A stretch of 64,000 nucleotides of DNA from CATQHB01 sp965262595 (GCA_965262595.1 OZ253548.1:2542001-2606000); one strand, 5' to 3'. Positions 26,058 through 35,593 are shown, counted from the stretch's first letter. Numbers and translations are program-made. Notes: generated by a model from the sequence alone, not told the origin.

Positions 26058-27194
26058 TCAGGGCCGGAGCAGGATTAAGGTTACGTCTATCTGCTCTTGC
26101 CGGGTTAGACCCTGGGGGTTGACCGCATCGACATAGATCCGGTTGTCGCCGGGCCGGAGGGCGACTGTGGTGGAAAAGATGCCCAACTGGTCCACCGGAA
26201 TCGCCACGCCGTTTACGGTTACGGTGGCGTCGGCGGCGGTCCGGCCCCACAGCCGGATGGTCGATTCAAAGGTCACCGCGTCCCGGGGCTCGGCGATGGT
26301 CAGGAAGAAGGGGTCCGGCGGCAGGAAAGTGATGGTCAGGGTCTGGGTGTTCCGGTTGCCCTCGGCGTCAATGGCATTGACGTCAACCAGGTTGACGCCG
26401 GGGGAGATGGGTATGGTTATCTGAAACCGGCCCGACTCGCCGGCGGCCACCGCCCGGCCCCGGATGCTGACCGAGACGCCGGATTGGGTGAGGCCCCGCA
26501 CGGTTACCATGTTCTGCCGGACAATGCTGCGGTCCAACGGTTCCTGCACGTTCAGGAAGGGTATGTTGACCGGGGTCGGCTCGGGTGTCGGCTCGGGTGT
26601 CGGCGCCGGGGTGGCGGTGGCCGCCGTCGGGGCGGTCGGGCCTGTGGGAACCGTCGAAGCCGTCGAAGCCGGTGGAGTCGATGGAGTCGATGGAGTCGCT
26701 GGGGTAATCGGCGGCGGTACCGGCGTGGGCCGGGGCGTCGGCTCCGGTGGGGGTATCGGGGTGGGCGTCGGCGCCGGTGGGGGCGCCGGGAAGGGCGTGG
26801 CGGTGGGCGCGGGCGCGGGCGCGGGCATCAGTATGACCACCGGCGTCGGGGTTTCGATGCCGGGCCGTTCCACCGCCTGAACGCAGCCGGCCGCGCCGAT
26901 TAAAGTAAGAGTCAGGGCCAGGGCCAGGGTTAGGGCCGGCCATTGGGTCAACCACGGGGGCAGCGGCAACCGCCCCGATTTGACCGGCAACCGCCCCGAT
27001 TTGACTGGTGACCGCCCCGATTTGACCGGCAACCGCCCCGATTTGACCGGCAACCGCCCCGATTTGACCGGTGACCGGAGCGGCCACCGGTCTATTAACT
27101 CCATTAACCGAGCCAAAAAGTGGGCCGGGCCGGGCCGACGCGCGGGCCGGTTGACGGCGGGTGGTGGAATCCTCGGAATGTCCGGGGGGTTCAT
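26058..27194 (-). CDS. proline-rich lipoprotein with two Ig-like (glucodextranase-B-type) domains
   Basis: The product has 378 residues. An unusual basic N-terminus holds five copies of the heptapeptide VKSGRLP (about residues 42-76) before a hydrophobic stretch and lipobox LIGAAGC (Cys near 103). After the lipidated Cys comes a Pro/Thr/Ala linker (about 115-215), probably spanning the wall. Two beta-sandwich repeats follow (VRGLTQSGVSVSIRGRAV..., IRLWGRTAADATVTVNGVAI...) of the kind found in glucodextranase domain B. The ATG is 6 bp after the kinase stop, so it is the third gene of the two-component operon. The true start could be internal, which would remove the heptapeptides. Confidence 0.8.
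   Translation of the reverse strand: MNPPDIPRIPPPAVNRPARRPGPAHFLARLMELIDRWPLRSPVKSGRLPVKSGRLPVKSGRSPVKSGRLPVKSGRLPLPPWLTQWPALTLALALTLTLIGAAGCVQAVERPGIETPTPVVILMPAPAPAPTATPFPAPPPAPTPTPIPPPEPTPRPTPVPPPITPATPSTPSTPPASTASTVPTGPTAPTAATATPAPTPEPTPEPTPVNIPFLNVQEPLDRSIVRQNMVTVRGLTQSGVSVSIRGRAVAAGESGRFQITIPISPGVNLVDVNAIDAEGNRNTQTLTITFLPPDPFFLTIAEPRDAVTFESTIRLWGRTAADATVTVNGVAIPVDQLGIFSTTVALRPGDNRIYVDAVNPQGLTRQEQIDVTLILLRP
26965..27075. repeat. five tandem 21-bp repeats in the lipoprotein gene
   Basis: Units of the type GATTTGACCGGCAACCGCCCC (one base over the display limit; read as GATTTGACCGG plus CAACCGCCCC) encode VKSGRLP on the minus strand. One copy differs to give VKSGRSP. The length is frame-neutral. 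Confidence 0.93.
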
Positions 27195-27200
27195 TCCGGT

Positions 27201-28289
27201 TTAGCTCCCGGGCTGCCGGGCCGGGGCTTCTTGCAGGGGCAGCGTTACCATAAAGGTAGTGTGGTGTTCCGGGTCCGGGGCGGCCACGCTCTGCACCGTC
27301 AGGTCGCCGCCGTAGCGGTGGGCCAGGGTATGGGCGATGAACAGGCCCAGGCCGGAACTGGTGCGCTCCTCCCGCCGCGCCACCTCCGGAGTCCAGCCCC
27401 GGTCGAAGAGGTAGGGCAGGTAGCGTTCGGCGATGCCCGGCCCGTCATCCCAGACCTGGATACCGAAATGGCTATCGTTCCGGGTGAGGCCGATTTCCAC
27501 GCAGCCCTCGGCGTAGCGCACCGTGTTATCCACCAGGTTGGTGACGATGTGCTCAATGGCGGAGCTGTCGAAATAGACGATGCCGAACTCGGTGGGGTCG
27601 GACCACCAGGTAATTTGCTTGTGAGCGTCGGCGGCCACCAGGCTGTAACGGTCCACGATGCGGCGCACCACGGCGGCGGGTTCCACCGCCTGGAGGGTCT
27701 TGCCGGTGTTGGGCGTCTCCAGCTCGATTAGCACCTGGATATTGGACATCATCAAGCGAAAGCTGGGGGTCTGCTCCTCAATCTCGTCCAAAAGCTCGCG
27801 AACCGAGGGGGAGATGTCGGCGCCGCCGGACTGGAGCAGCTCGCGAATTTCCCGTTCCTTGCCCAGGATGCGGCGCAGCGGCCGGCCCAAATCGTGGTTG
27901 AACAGCTCGAAATACTGCTGGGTTACCTGGGTCCACCGCTCGGCGATGCGGCGTTCCTCCTCCGGTTCGCCGTTTCGGCGGCGGAGCAGCTCCGGGACCA
28001 GGTAGGAAACGGTGGTGGCGGTCAGCCCGGTAATGATCAGCATGGCCCCGATGTAGGTCAGCGGTTCGATTCCCCAGAGGCGCGCCGAGAAGGCCGGGCC
28101 GAGCAGGGGAGCCAGGAGCAGGCCCAGGGCGCCGCAGGCCAGCAGTACGATGCCGACGATGCCGATGATGCCGATGATGCGGGCCGGGCCGGAAAATCCG
28201 ATGGTTCCCGGCGTGGTTCTCCGCCAAATACGCGGCCAGGTTCGGGGCCGATTCCAGGACAAGTCGGGCCCCGGTTTGGGAATAGTCAT
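27201..28289 (-). CDS. membrane sensor histidine kinase
   Basis: The product has 362 residues. Two N-terminal membrane spans (about 31-56 and 68-90) with a very short loop between them suggest sensing at or within the membrane. The phosphoacceptor His is in FNHDLGRPLRR near residue 132. The ATPase domain has LVDNTVRYAEG (N box), WDDGPGI (G1), an F box (LFDRGW) and SSGLGLFIAHTLAHRYGG (G2). The response regulator gene ends 4 bp upstream and a lipoprotein gene follows 6 bp downstream, so the signal may concern the cell envelope. Confidence 0.92.
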   Translation of the reverse strand: MTIPKPGPDLSWNRPRTWPRIWRRTTPGTIGFSGPARIIGIIGIVGIVLLACGALGLLLAPLLGPAFSARLWGIEPLTYIGAMLIITGLTATTVSYLVPELLRRRNGEPEEERRIAERWTQVTQQYFELFNHDLGRPLRRILGKEREIRELLQSGGADISPSVRELLDEIEEQTPSFRLMMSNIQVLIELETPNTGKTLQAVEPAAVVRRIVDRYSLVAADAHKQITWWSDPTEFGIVYFDSSAIEHIVTNLVDNTVRYAEGCVEIGLTRNDSHFGIQVWDDGPGIAERYLPYLFDRGWTPEVARREERTSSGLGLFIAHTLAHRYGGDLTVQSVAAPDPEHHTTFMVTLPLQEAPARQPGS

Positions 28290-28293
28290 AGTG

Positions 28294-29076
28294 TCACAGT
28301 TGGGGGGGCGTCAGGCGGTAGCCCCGGTCCCGCACGTTGATTATCAGGTCGTTGGCTCCCAGTTGCACCCCCAGGGCCTTGCCGATGGATATCTTGATTT
28401 CCCGGATGCGCACCCGCAGGGAGGCCCGGGCTTCCTCGCCCTCGGAGTAGCGTTCCAGGCGGCTGAAGGGCACCAGCTCGCCGGGGCTGCGATACCAGGC
28501 GGAGGCCAGTTCCTGCAAAATCTCGAACTTCATTCCCTGAATGTCCGCCACCGGCTCCAGGTCGGCATCCCGCTGTCGTCGGGCGGAGACGGTCTTGGCT
28601 CCGGTGTCCACCCGCAGATGGGCGCCGACCGGAATCAGGTCCGGGGTGGCGCCGATGAGCCGCCGCAGCCGGAGCACCACTTCTTCCGGGCTGGCGAGCT
28701 TGTCGATAAAGTCCACCGGCGCGTTCCAGCGCAGGGCGCCCCGGGCCGCCGTTTCCCGGGCCGGCCCCTGGACATACTGGGTGAACATCAGCACCGGCAG
28801 GGTGGAATGGCGCTCTACAATGTAGCGCAATATTTCCAGCCCCTTGAACTGGTCGTCCTGGCCCTCGCCGAGGCGCACGTCCAGCAGCACTCCGTCGGGA
28901 CTCTCTTCTTCGATGGCGTAGATGGCCGCATCCTCAAACTCGTTCGCCACCAGGCCCATAGCCTGCGGCTCCACCACGACGGTGCGCCAGCCTTCTTCTT
29001 CCAGCCGCCGCTGCACCGCTTTGACGATTGCCGATTCCCACTCGTCGTCTATTATTAATATCTTGCTGTCGGCCAT
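28294..29076 (-). CDS. response regulator with receiver and OmpR-type winged-helix domains
   Basis: The product has 260 residues. The receiver domain has the acidic pair D10/D11 (ILIIDDEW), phosphoacceptor D66 in GVLLDVRLGEG and conserved K126 in DFIDK. The C-terminal half (about 150-258) looks like an OmpR/PhoB winged helix (LRVRIREIKISIGKALG...DLIINVRDRGYRL). It is the first gene of the operon with the kinase and lipoprotein. No target site is evident. Confidence 0.9.
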   Translation of the reverse strand: MADSKILIIDDEWESAIVKAVQRRLEEEGWRTVVVEPQAMGLVANEFEDAAIYAIEEESPDGVLLDVRLGEGQDDQFKGLEILRYIVERHSTLPVLMFTQYVQGPARETAARGALRWNAPVDFIDKLASPEEVVLRLRRLIGATPDLIPVGAHLRVDTGAKTVSARRQRDADLEPVADIQGMKFEILQELASAWYRSPGELVPFSRLERYSEGEEARASLRVRIREIKISIGKALGVQLGANDLIINVRDRGYRLTPPQL

Positions 29077-29574
29077 ATTGCTGCGCCAATAAGTTACTAG
29101 GCCAAATTTCCCAACTACCTGACTATCAAACTATCAAACTAATGGTAACACAACCTTGCCGCTTGCTGCGCCTTTGCGGCGGAGCCGGGGCCTTTTAATT
29201 GTTGATTCCCTGGGCAACCACGTAGGGTTGCCTCTACCGGGTGTAGGGGCAGGCCTATGTGCCTGCCCTGGAATGGAGAATTAGCGGTTTGATGATTAAA
29301 GGGGGATGAAGCGGGGGAGGGGAGGCCCGCTTACAGGGGTGGGTATTCAGCACAGAAGTCACCTAGTTAGTATGTCATTCTGAACGGAGTGAAGAATCTA
29401 AACTCCGGCCCAGAGATACTTTACCGGAACCGGAACGAGGTAGCAGTCGGGGATTTTAGATCCTTCGCTGCGCTCAGGATGACATACCACCAGGTAACTC
29501 CTATCTGAAAAGCCGAACACCTCCCCCTTACAGGGGTAGGGCCGGGCCGACGCCCGGACCGGGAATGATCGGGG
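29077..29574. other. intergenic region with repeats
   Basis: About 500 bp between the response regulator start and the rho stop. It contains a GTAGGGGCAGGCC...TGCCTGCCCTGG element (29242-29270) and copy B of the palindromic repeat (29330-29522). No gene is seen. Confidence 0.75.
29330..29522 (-). repeat. MITE-like palindromic repeat, copy B
   Basis: Near-identical reverse complement of 14714-14905, about 14.4 kb away. It carries the same internal arms, and its ends match at TTACAGGGGT. Confidence 0.85.
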
Positions 29575-30873
29575 TTAGGTCTCTTTGTTGAGATTGGACA
29601 GGAATTCCTCGTTGTTCTGGTACTTGGACAGGCGTTCCAGCACCCGCTCGGTAGCGCTGGTAGAGCCGTCGTTGGAGATCAGGGAAATCATCCGGCGGAG
29701 CAGCCAGATTTGCTTCATTGTGGTTTCATCGTAAAGGAGTTCTTCCCGGCGGGTGCCGCTGCGGACGATATCCACGGCGGGGAAGAAGCGGCGGTCGGCC
29801 AGCTTGCGGTCCAGGTGCAGCTCCATGTTGCCGGTGCCCTTAAACTCCTCGTAAATCACCTCATCCATCCGGCTGCCGGTATCCACCAGGCAAGTGCCGA
29901 TGATGGTCAGGCTGCCGCCTTCCTCGATGTTGCGGGCGGCCCCAAAGAACTTCTTGGGGGGATAAAGGGCTGCCGGATCGATACCGCCGGAAAGGGTGCG
30001 CCCGCTGGAGGGAACCGCCAGGTTATAGGCCCGGGTCAGCCGGGTAACGCTGTCCAGCAGGATAATCACGTCCTGGGCGTTTTCCACCAGACGCTTGGAG
30101 CGTTCCAGGGCCAGCTCGGCCACCCGGCACTGTTCTTCCACCGACTCATCGAAGGTGGAGGCGAATACATCGCCGCGGACCGCCCGGCGCATATCGGTTA
30201 CTTCCTCCGGACGCTCGCCGATTAGCACCACCATCAATACCGCTTCGGGCATATTGATGGAAACGCTGTGGGCAATCTGCTTCAGGATTGTGGTCTTACC
30301 GGCCTTGGGCGGGGATACAATCAGGCCGCGCTGCCCCAAGCCGATAGGGGCAAACAGGTCCACCATCCGGGTGGAAAGGTTGGCGCTATCGGTCTCCAGC
30401 ACCAGTTGTTCTTCCGGGAAGATGGGGGTCAGGTATTCGAACTGGGCCCGGAAGCGGGCATGCACCTGGTCGGTCTCCAGCCCGTTGACCTGCTCCACTC
30501 TTACCAGGCCGAAGTAGCGTTCTCCTTCTTTGGGCGGACGCACCTGGCCGGTTACGGTGTCGCCGGTGCGGAGCCCGAAACGGCGGATTTGGGATTGGGA
30601 TATGTAAACGTCGCCGGTGGCCGGAAGATAGGTAATCTGCCGTAGAAAGCCGTAGCCTTCGTCCATGATTTCCAGGATACCGGAGGAAACCAGGGCCTGG
30701 CGGGCCGAAACTGCGTGGAGCAGCCGGTTTAGCAAGTCCTCCCGACGCACGGCGGCCAGGGCCGCCCCGTCCTCCAGCCCGAAGTCCTGGGCCAGTACCA
30801 GGAGGTCATCCTTGCTCTTGGCCCCCAGTTCGGCTACGTCCATCATCCGCTGCGCAGTAGTTGTCATCATCAC
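29575..30873 (-). CDS. rho: transcription termination factor Rho
   Basis: This 432-residue Rho is a hexameric RNA-dependent ATPase that ends transcription. The N-terminal helical domain is followed by the cold-shock-like RNA-binding domain (GFLRQITYLPATGDVYIS). Walker A is PPKAGKTT, Walker B is VIILLDSVTRL, and the SGGIDPAALYPPKKFFGAARN Q-loop region is intact. The start is GTG-ATG-ATG in a row (30873, 30870, 30867) with GAGG overlapping, so initiation may be at any of them, most likely at 30867. Confidence 0.96.
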   Translation of the reverse strand: MMMTTTAQRMMDVAELGAKSKDDLLVLAQDFGLEDGAALAAVRREDLLNRLLHAVSARQALVSSGILEIMDEGYGFLRQITYLPATGDVYISQSQIRRFGLRTGDTVTGQVRPPKEGERYFGLVRVEQVNGLETDQVHARFRAQFEYLTPIFPEEQLVLETDSANLSTRMVDLFAPIGLGQRGLIVSPPKAGKTTILKQIAHSVSINMPEAVLMVVLIGERPEEVTDMRRAVRGDVFASTFDESVEEQCRVAELALERSKRLVENAQDVIILLDSVTRLTRAYNLAVPSSGRTLSGGIDPAALYPPKKFFGAARNIEEGGSLTIIGTCLVDTGSRMDEVIYEEFKGTGNMELHLDRKLADRRFFPAVDIVRSGTRREELLYDETTMKQIWLLRRMISLISNDGSTSATERVLERLSKYQNNEEFLSNLNKET

Positions 30874-31402
30874 CTCGTCGTTCTTCCTAAAACCAATCCC
30901 TTGGCGTCGTTTGTCTTTTGTCGTCTCGTATTTGGCCCGGTACGGTTTTGGCCCGGTACGTTGGGCCTAATCGTTGGGCCTAATCGTTGCGCCCGGCACG
31001 TTGCGCCGTCAGGTCGTCGGGTATTTGGCGATCAGGCGCTCAAACCTGGCGCTGTTTTAACCGGCCTTTTACCGGCAATTGTCTTTATATTCAATTGCCT
31101 TTGCCTTCAGTTGTCTTTACCTTAAATCGGAGTTCCGGGAGTCCGGCTGCGCCGAGTCCACCGGGCAACCTGCCGTCCCCTACCGGTCGGCTGCCGACGC
31201 CGCCCCGGAAATCGCTGATTAACCCTGGGATGTTCTTCAGATGAGCCGGCGTCGGGCGAAGGAGGGTTAAATTGGCGTCAGTTGTAATAATCGTAAATTG
31301 ATGCAAGCTCGCTAAAGAAGAGCCTCAGGTGTTTTTTTCGGCTATTATTTCGGCGGTATCCGGGCGGTCTTTCCTGCCCGGCGTCCTGGTTAACTCCGTC
31401 GG
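30874..31402. other. intergenic region between rho and the transaldolase gene
   Basis: About 530 bp with short degenerate repeats (TTGGCCCGGTACG, TTGGGCCTAATCG near 30930-31000; CAATTG/GTCTTTA units near 31080-31125). No gene or clear terminator is seen. The rho promoter is presumably here. Confidence 0.6.
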
Positions 31403-32062
31403 TTATGCGTTGCCGGCTTTTTCCCAGTCCTGCAAAAATCTGGAGAGCCCGGCGTCGGTCAGGGGATGCTGGGCCATTTGTTGCAGCACCCCAAAAGGTA
31501 TGGTGGAAATATCGGCTCCGGCCCGGGCGGCCAGGGTGCAATGCAGGGTGTGACGAATGCTGGCGGCCATTACCAGGGTGGAAATCCCGTGCTGCCGGTA
31601 GATGGACACTATCTCCTGCACCAGCGCCATTCCTTCCTGTCCGATGTCGTCCAACCGTCCGACAAAGGGACTGATAACGGTGGAACCGGCCTGCGCACCC
31701 AATAGGGCCTGGTTTACCGAGAAACAAAGCGTCTGGTTGATTTTGATGCCATCCCGAGCCAGGACGGAAATGGCTTTGAACCCCTCCGGAGTGCTGGGTA
31801 TTTTCACCCAGGGATTGGGAATCCACTCGGCGATATCCCGCCCCTCGGCGATCATTCCGGGAGCGTCGGCGCTGACCACCTCCACCGAAATAGGCCCGTC
31901 AATGATATCGGCGATTTCCTGTACGGCGGCGCGGTAACTATCCCGTCCGCCGATGCCTTCCTTGGCCGCCAGCGATGGATTGGTGGTTACGCCGCTGACC
32001 ACGCCAAACTCGGCTCCTTCCCTTATTTCCGCGATGTTGGCGGTATCCAAAAACAGTTTCAC
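31403..32062 (-). CDS. tal: transaldolase of the small TalC/FSA type
   Basis: This 219-residue TIM-barrel enzyme of the fructose-6-phosphate aldolase/TalC subfamily interconverts sugar phosphates in the non-oxidative pentose phosphate pathway, or cleaves fructose 6-phosphate. MKLFLDTANIAEI and GVTTNPSL are typical. The Schiff-base Lys is K87 in WVKIPST. TLCFSVNQALL and ISPFVGRLDDIG are conserved. It lies downstream of pyrG, but 357 bp apart, so it is probably independently transcribed. Confidence 0.93.
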   Translation of the reverse strand: MKLFLDTANIAEIREGAEFGVVSGVTTNPSLAAKEGIGGRDSYRAAVQEIADIIDGPISVEVVSADAPGMIAEGRDIAEWIPNPWVKIPSTPEGFKAISVLARDGIKINQTLCFSVNQALLGAQAGSTVISPFVGRLDDIGQEGMALVQEIVSIYRQHGISTLVMAASIRHTLHCTLAARAGADISTIPFGVLQQMAQHPLTDAGLSRFLQDWEKAGNA

Positions 32063-32420
32063 GGCTTTACTTCTTTAATCCAAAATCCAAAATATTTTTG
32101 TTTGAAATGTACCGGCACTTCCGGTCCGGCTGGCGCCGTATCACCGTATCGCCGTATCAGTGTTTATCGGTTCGGCGCGGGCGGTTTAGCAGTTTCCGGG
32201 AGCCGGCGGTCAATGGGCGCCAACCCTGGTTGGGTTTGGCGGCGCCGGTCGTCGGGCTTACCGCCCCGGGTATGTGTTGACTCAGGGGTCTTAACTTCGC
32301 GAAGTTAAGACGGCGATTTATCCTCTATTCTATTCTAATTCTATCCTGGACCCTGAGTCGGCGTGGGAGGCGAGCCGCCAGGAAGGAAGGAAAGAAGGAA
32401 AGCAGGGAAAAAGGAATTGC
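32063..32420. other. intergenic region between pyrG and the transaldolase gene
   Basis: Besides the perfect palindrome at 32288-32311 it holds a purine/pyrimidine-biased stretch (GGAAGG/AAAG repeats, 32370-32412) just past the pyrG stop. No gene is seen. Confidence 0.6.
32288..32311. promoter_or_regulatory. perfect 24-bp palindrome
   Basis: The half-site GTCTTAACTTCG is followed directly by its exact complement CGAAGTTAAGAC. There is no T run on either side and no loop, which argues for a dimeric protein-binding site rather than an intrinsic terminator. It is 226 bp upstream of the transaldolase start and 110 bp past pyrG. Confidence 0.55.
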
Positions 32421-34061
32421 TTATTTATTCTCCAGGGGCATGGGCCGCTGGGCGCCCTCCCGAATCGTGTTGGTGGCTTCGGCGATGAATTCGCAAAACA
32501 GGGGGTGAGGGCGATTCGGACGGGACCGAAACTCGGGGTGGAACTGGACCCCGACCATGAAATTATGTCCCTTAACCTCGGCGGTTTCCACCAACTTCCC
32601 GTCGGGGGAAAGCCCGCCAACAATCAAACCGGATTGCTCCAGACCCTCTCTATAGTTGTTGTTCACCTCAAAGCGGTGGCGGTGCCGCTCTTGTATCTCC
32701 TCGTTGCCATAGGCCCGCAGGGTGCGGCTGCCTTTTTGGGGGCGGCAGGGATACCCGCCCAGCCGCATGGTGCCGCCCAGGTCGGTTACCGACCGCTGCT
32801 CCGGCATTATGTGGATGACCGGATGCGGGGTATTCGGGTCAAGTTCGGAGGAGTTGGCCCCGGCCAGACCCAGCACGTTGCGCGCCCACTCGATGACCAT
32901 CACCTGCAAGCCCAGGCACAGGCCCAGGTAGGGTATATTATTCGTGCGGGCGTAGCCCACCGTGTCAATCATTCCTTCCACGCCCCGGGGGCCAAAACCG
33001 CCGGGAACGACAATGCCCCGTACATCGTTCAAATAGTTTTCCGGCCCGTACTTTTCAATGTCTTCGGAGTGAACCCACCGTATATTCACTTCCTGGTCGT
33101 GGGCCATACCGGCGTGGCGCAGGGCTTCCCGAACCGAGATGTAGGAGTCGGGATATTCCACATACTTGCCGACGATGGCGATGGGCAGCCTTCCCTTTAG
33201 CTGCCGCATTTGCTCCACCATATCCGACCATTCCTTCATATCCTGCGGCTGCCCGCCGAGGGATAGCAGGTCGATAAGAAACTGACCCAGGCCGGCCGCC
33301 TCCAGGATTAACGGCACTTCATAGACGTTATCCACCGTTTCCAGGGGGATCACCGCTTCCCCGTCCACGTCGCAGAAAAGGGAAAGCTTTTCCCGTATTG
33401 AGTCCGAAATCGGCGTGTCGCTGCGGCAGATGAGCGCGTCGGGCTGGATGCCGATACTGCGCAACTCCTTGACGCTGTGCTGGGTGGGCTTGGTTTTCAA
33501 CTCCTCCGCCCCGGAGATGTAGGGCAGCAGGGTCAGGTGCACGTAACAAACGTTGTTTCGGCCCACGTCCTTGCGCATCTGCCGGATGGCCTCGAGGAAG
33601 GGCAGCCCTTCAATGTCGCCTACGGTTCCCCCCACCTCCACCACTACAACGTCCACCTGGGACGCTTCGGCCAACTCGGCCAGCCGCGCTTTTATCTCGT
33701 TGGTTACATGGGGTACGGTTTGGATGGTGCCCCCCAGGAAGTCGCCGCGCCGCTCCCGGGAAATGAGGGTCATATAAACCTGGCCGGCGGTGACATTGGA
33801 GGAGCGGGTCAGTTCCACGTCGATAAAGCGCTCGTAGTGGCCCAAATCCAGGTCGGTCTCGCCCCCGTCCTTGGTTACAAAGACCTCGCCGTGCTGATAG
33901 GGGGACATAGTGCCAGGGTCAACGTTGAGGTAGGGATCCAGTTTTACTACGGAGACGGATAGCCCCCGGCTCTTCAGAATGCGGCCAATAGAGGCAACGC
34001 AAATCCCTTTGCCGATTGAACTGACCACTCCACCGGTAACGAATATATACTTGGCGGTCAT
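32421..34061 (-). CDS. pyrG: CTP synthase
   Basis: This 546-residue enzyme makes CTP from UTP, ATP and glutamine. The synthase domain starts with FVTGGVVSSIGKGI (P-loop) and the Mg-binding DLDLGHYERF. The class I glutaminase domain carries the Cys nucleophile in LGLCLGLQ and the His/Glu pair in GVQFHPEF. Length and domain order are standard. A seven-copy 11-bp repeat lies about 210-290 bp upstream. Confidence 0.97.
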   Translation of the reverse strand: MTAKYIFVTGGVVSSIGKGICVASIGRILKSRGLSVSVVKLDPYLNVDPGTMSPYQHGEVFVTKDGGETDLDLGHYERFIDVELTRSSNVTAGQVYMTLISRERRGDFLGGTIQTVPHVTNEIKARLAELAEASQVDVVVVEVGGTVGDIEGLPFLEAIRQMRKDVGRNNVCYVHLTLLPYISGAEELKTKPTQHSVKELRSIGIQPDALICRSDTPISDSIREKLSLFCDVDGEAVIPLETVDNVYEVPLILEAAGLGQFLIDLLSLGGQPQDMKEWSDMVEQMRQLKGRLPIAIVGKYVEYPDSYISVREALRHAGMAHDQEVNIRWVHSEDIEKYGPENYLNDVRGIVVPGGFGPRGVEGMIDTVGYARTNNIPYLGLCLGLQVMVIEWARNVLGLAGANSSELDPNTPHPVIHIMPEQRSVTDLGGTMRLGGYPCRPQKGSRTLRAYGNEEIQERHRHRFEVNNNYREGLEQSGLIVGGLSPDGKLVETAEVKGHNFMVGVQFHPEFRSRPNRPHPLFCEFIAEATNTIREGAQRPMPLENK

Positions 34062-34512
34062 GCCTCAAGCCAAAATTAACAGTTAAGAGGGCGACTAGCT
34101 CTAGGTGAAGCAGGGGGGCTGATAGAGCTAATTGATGGAGATGTCCCTTGCTGGGGGATAAGGCTAAGTACCAATTATTGAGGGACTGAGTTAATTATAT
34201 TCAGGTGGTTTGACCAGTGTCAAGCTATTACGTTCAACGGTTGGCAATATCTACGCAAAATCCGGGTTGACCGACAGGTTCCCGACAGGTTCCCGACAGG
34301 TTCCCGACAGGTTCCCGACAGGTTCCCGACAGGTTCCCGACAGGTTCCCGACCCAGGTCCATTGTCCAATATCCAATGGTCAATAGACCACAAGTCCACC
34401 GCCGGCGCTTTGCCCCCGGTGGAACCGGCTGACCCAAATAACCCGAGGTATGCTAACATCAATCTTAATTTCCTATAGATTAACCCATAAGCCCAACAAG
34501 CGAGCGGAAAGC
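34062..34512. other. divergent intergenic region between pyrG and the PaREP1-like gene
   Basis: About 450 bp, holding the 11-bp repeat array at 34273-34349 and presumably both promoters. No gene is seen. Confidence 0.6.
34273..34349. repeat. seven tandem copies of an 11-bp repeat
   Basis: GACAGGTTCCC is repeated seven times without a mismatch. The unit is not a multiple of three and lies outside genes, in the region upstream of pyrG. Confidence 0.97.
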
Positions 34513-35052
34513 ATGACTACGCCGGAACCGGACACCCAAGGGCGCAGCGAAAAATCCAACCGATACGCCGCCATCAGCCAACGCCTGCTCCGGCAAGCTC
34601 AGGAAGAGCTTGAAGCGGGGGACACGCTGCAAGCGTCGGAGAAAGCCTATGGAGCGGCGACCCATGCCGCCAAAGCTGGTGGCGAACTCAGAGGCTGGAA
34701 TCACTACGGCCACTTCCGGGTGGGGAGAATAATTGACCAGCTACGGGACGAGTGGCGAGACTCTACGTTGACCGTGGCTTATCTTGCAGTAGAGGCGCTG
34801 CACAATAACTTCTTCGAACATAATCTGGAAGCTACCCGGGTGCAGGACGGCATTAACGCCACGAAAGCGCTGACCGGCCGGCTGGAAGAGATAAGAAACT
34901 CGGACTCCGGGCCCCTGCCTTCCGCCTCCCTTAGCCGAGAACAGCGGGTACGCCTGAGTCTGTTGATGCAGCCGCCCCCGCCGCTCCAGGACGAGAATGA
35001 CTATAACCCGGACGCTTTACCCCCGGTGGAACCGGCCGTTCCCGGAGAGTGA
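34513..35052 (+). CDS. HEPN-like (PaREP1-type) protein
   Basis: The product has 179 residues from the ATG at 34513, preferred because GGAAAGC precedes it; 21 codons upstream are also open. The helical part (YAAISQRLLRQAQEELEAGDTLQASEKAYGAATHAAKA) resembles the PaREP1/HEPN-like family, whose members bind RNA or nucleotides and often sit in toxin-antitoxin or defence contexts. No partner nucleotidyltransferase is adjacent. The C-terminus is Pro-rich. Function unknown. Confidence 0.6.
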   Translation: MTTPEPDTQGRSEKSNRYAAISQRLLRQAQEELEAGDTLQASEKAYGAATHAAKAGGELRGWNHYGHFRVGRIIDQLRDEWRDSTLTVAYLAVEALHNNFFEHNLEATRVQDGINATKALTGRLEEIRNSDSGPLPSASLSREQRVRLSLLMQPPPPLQDENDYNPDALPPVEPAVPGE

Positions 35053-35131
35053 ACCCCGGCGCGCCGGATTCGGCGGCGTCCCTTCCGGCAACATCCCTTC
35101 CGGCAACATCCCTTCCGCGCCTGGCGCTGCT

Positions 35132-35503
35132 TCACCGCAAGTCCCCGATCCGCAACGATGGCTCCCGTTCAACAAGCCATTGCGCCGCCACTCGGCGGTG
35201 GCAGGGGAGGTCGGCGCCCTCGAAGCACAGCAGGGTAATGTCGCCCAGAGCGGGTAATTCCCCCAGCCACTCCTGAAACCGGCGGTCTTCGCCGTAGTTG
35301 GCCTCCAGACTTTGCCGGTAGGCCCGGCTCATCGCCTCAAAATCCAGTTCGCCCTGCCGGTAGGCCCGGAGCAGTTCCCGGGTCGGATACAAAAACGGCA
35401 GGGTCTCCCACTGCGCCCGGCGTCCTCGGGGGTGGGCGCGGGATACCCGGAAGGCCCGTCCGATCCAGTCTTGCGGCGCGTAAAAGCTGGCGGTGTACAG
35501 CAT
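35132..35503 (-). CDS. DUF488-family protein
   Basis: The 123-residue protein keeps the DUF488 features: an N-terminal YTASFYAP segment, central SRAYRQSLEANY and, near the end, ITLLCFEGADLPCHRRVAAQWL, the family's Cys-x5-CHR motif. No biochemical role is firmly known. It stands alone, convergent with the preceding gene, 80 bp from its end. Confidence 0.75.
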   Translation of the reverse strand: MLYTASFYAPQDWIGRAFRVSRAHPRGRRAQWETLPFLYPTRELLRAYRQGELDFEAMSRAYRQSLEANYGEDRRFQEWLGELPALGDITLLCFEGADLPCHRRVAAQWLVEREPSLRIGDLR

Positions 35504-35593
35504 TGGCGTTTAATCTCGCTCCCTGACGGTGGCGTCTCGCCAATCTACCGGCACCCTCATTCCTCGAAAGTGAGACTGACGCGGGGGCCGCAT

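Noticed and set aside
25530..26250. Minus-strand open frames across the 67-bp repeats
   Set aside because: They translate only the repeated noncoding unit, in two different frames.
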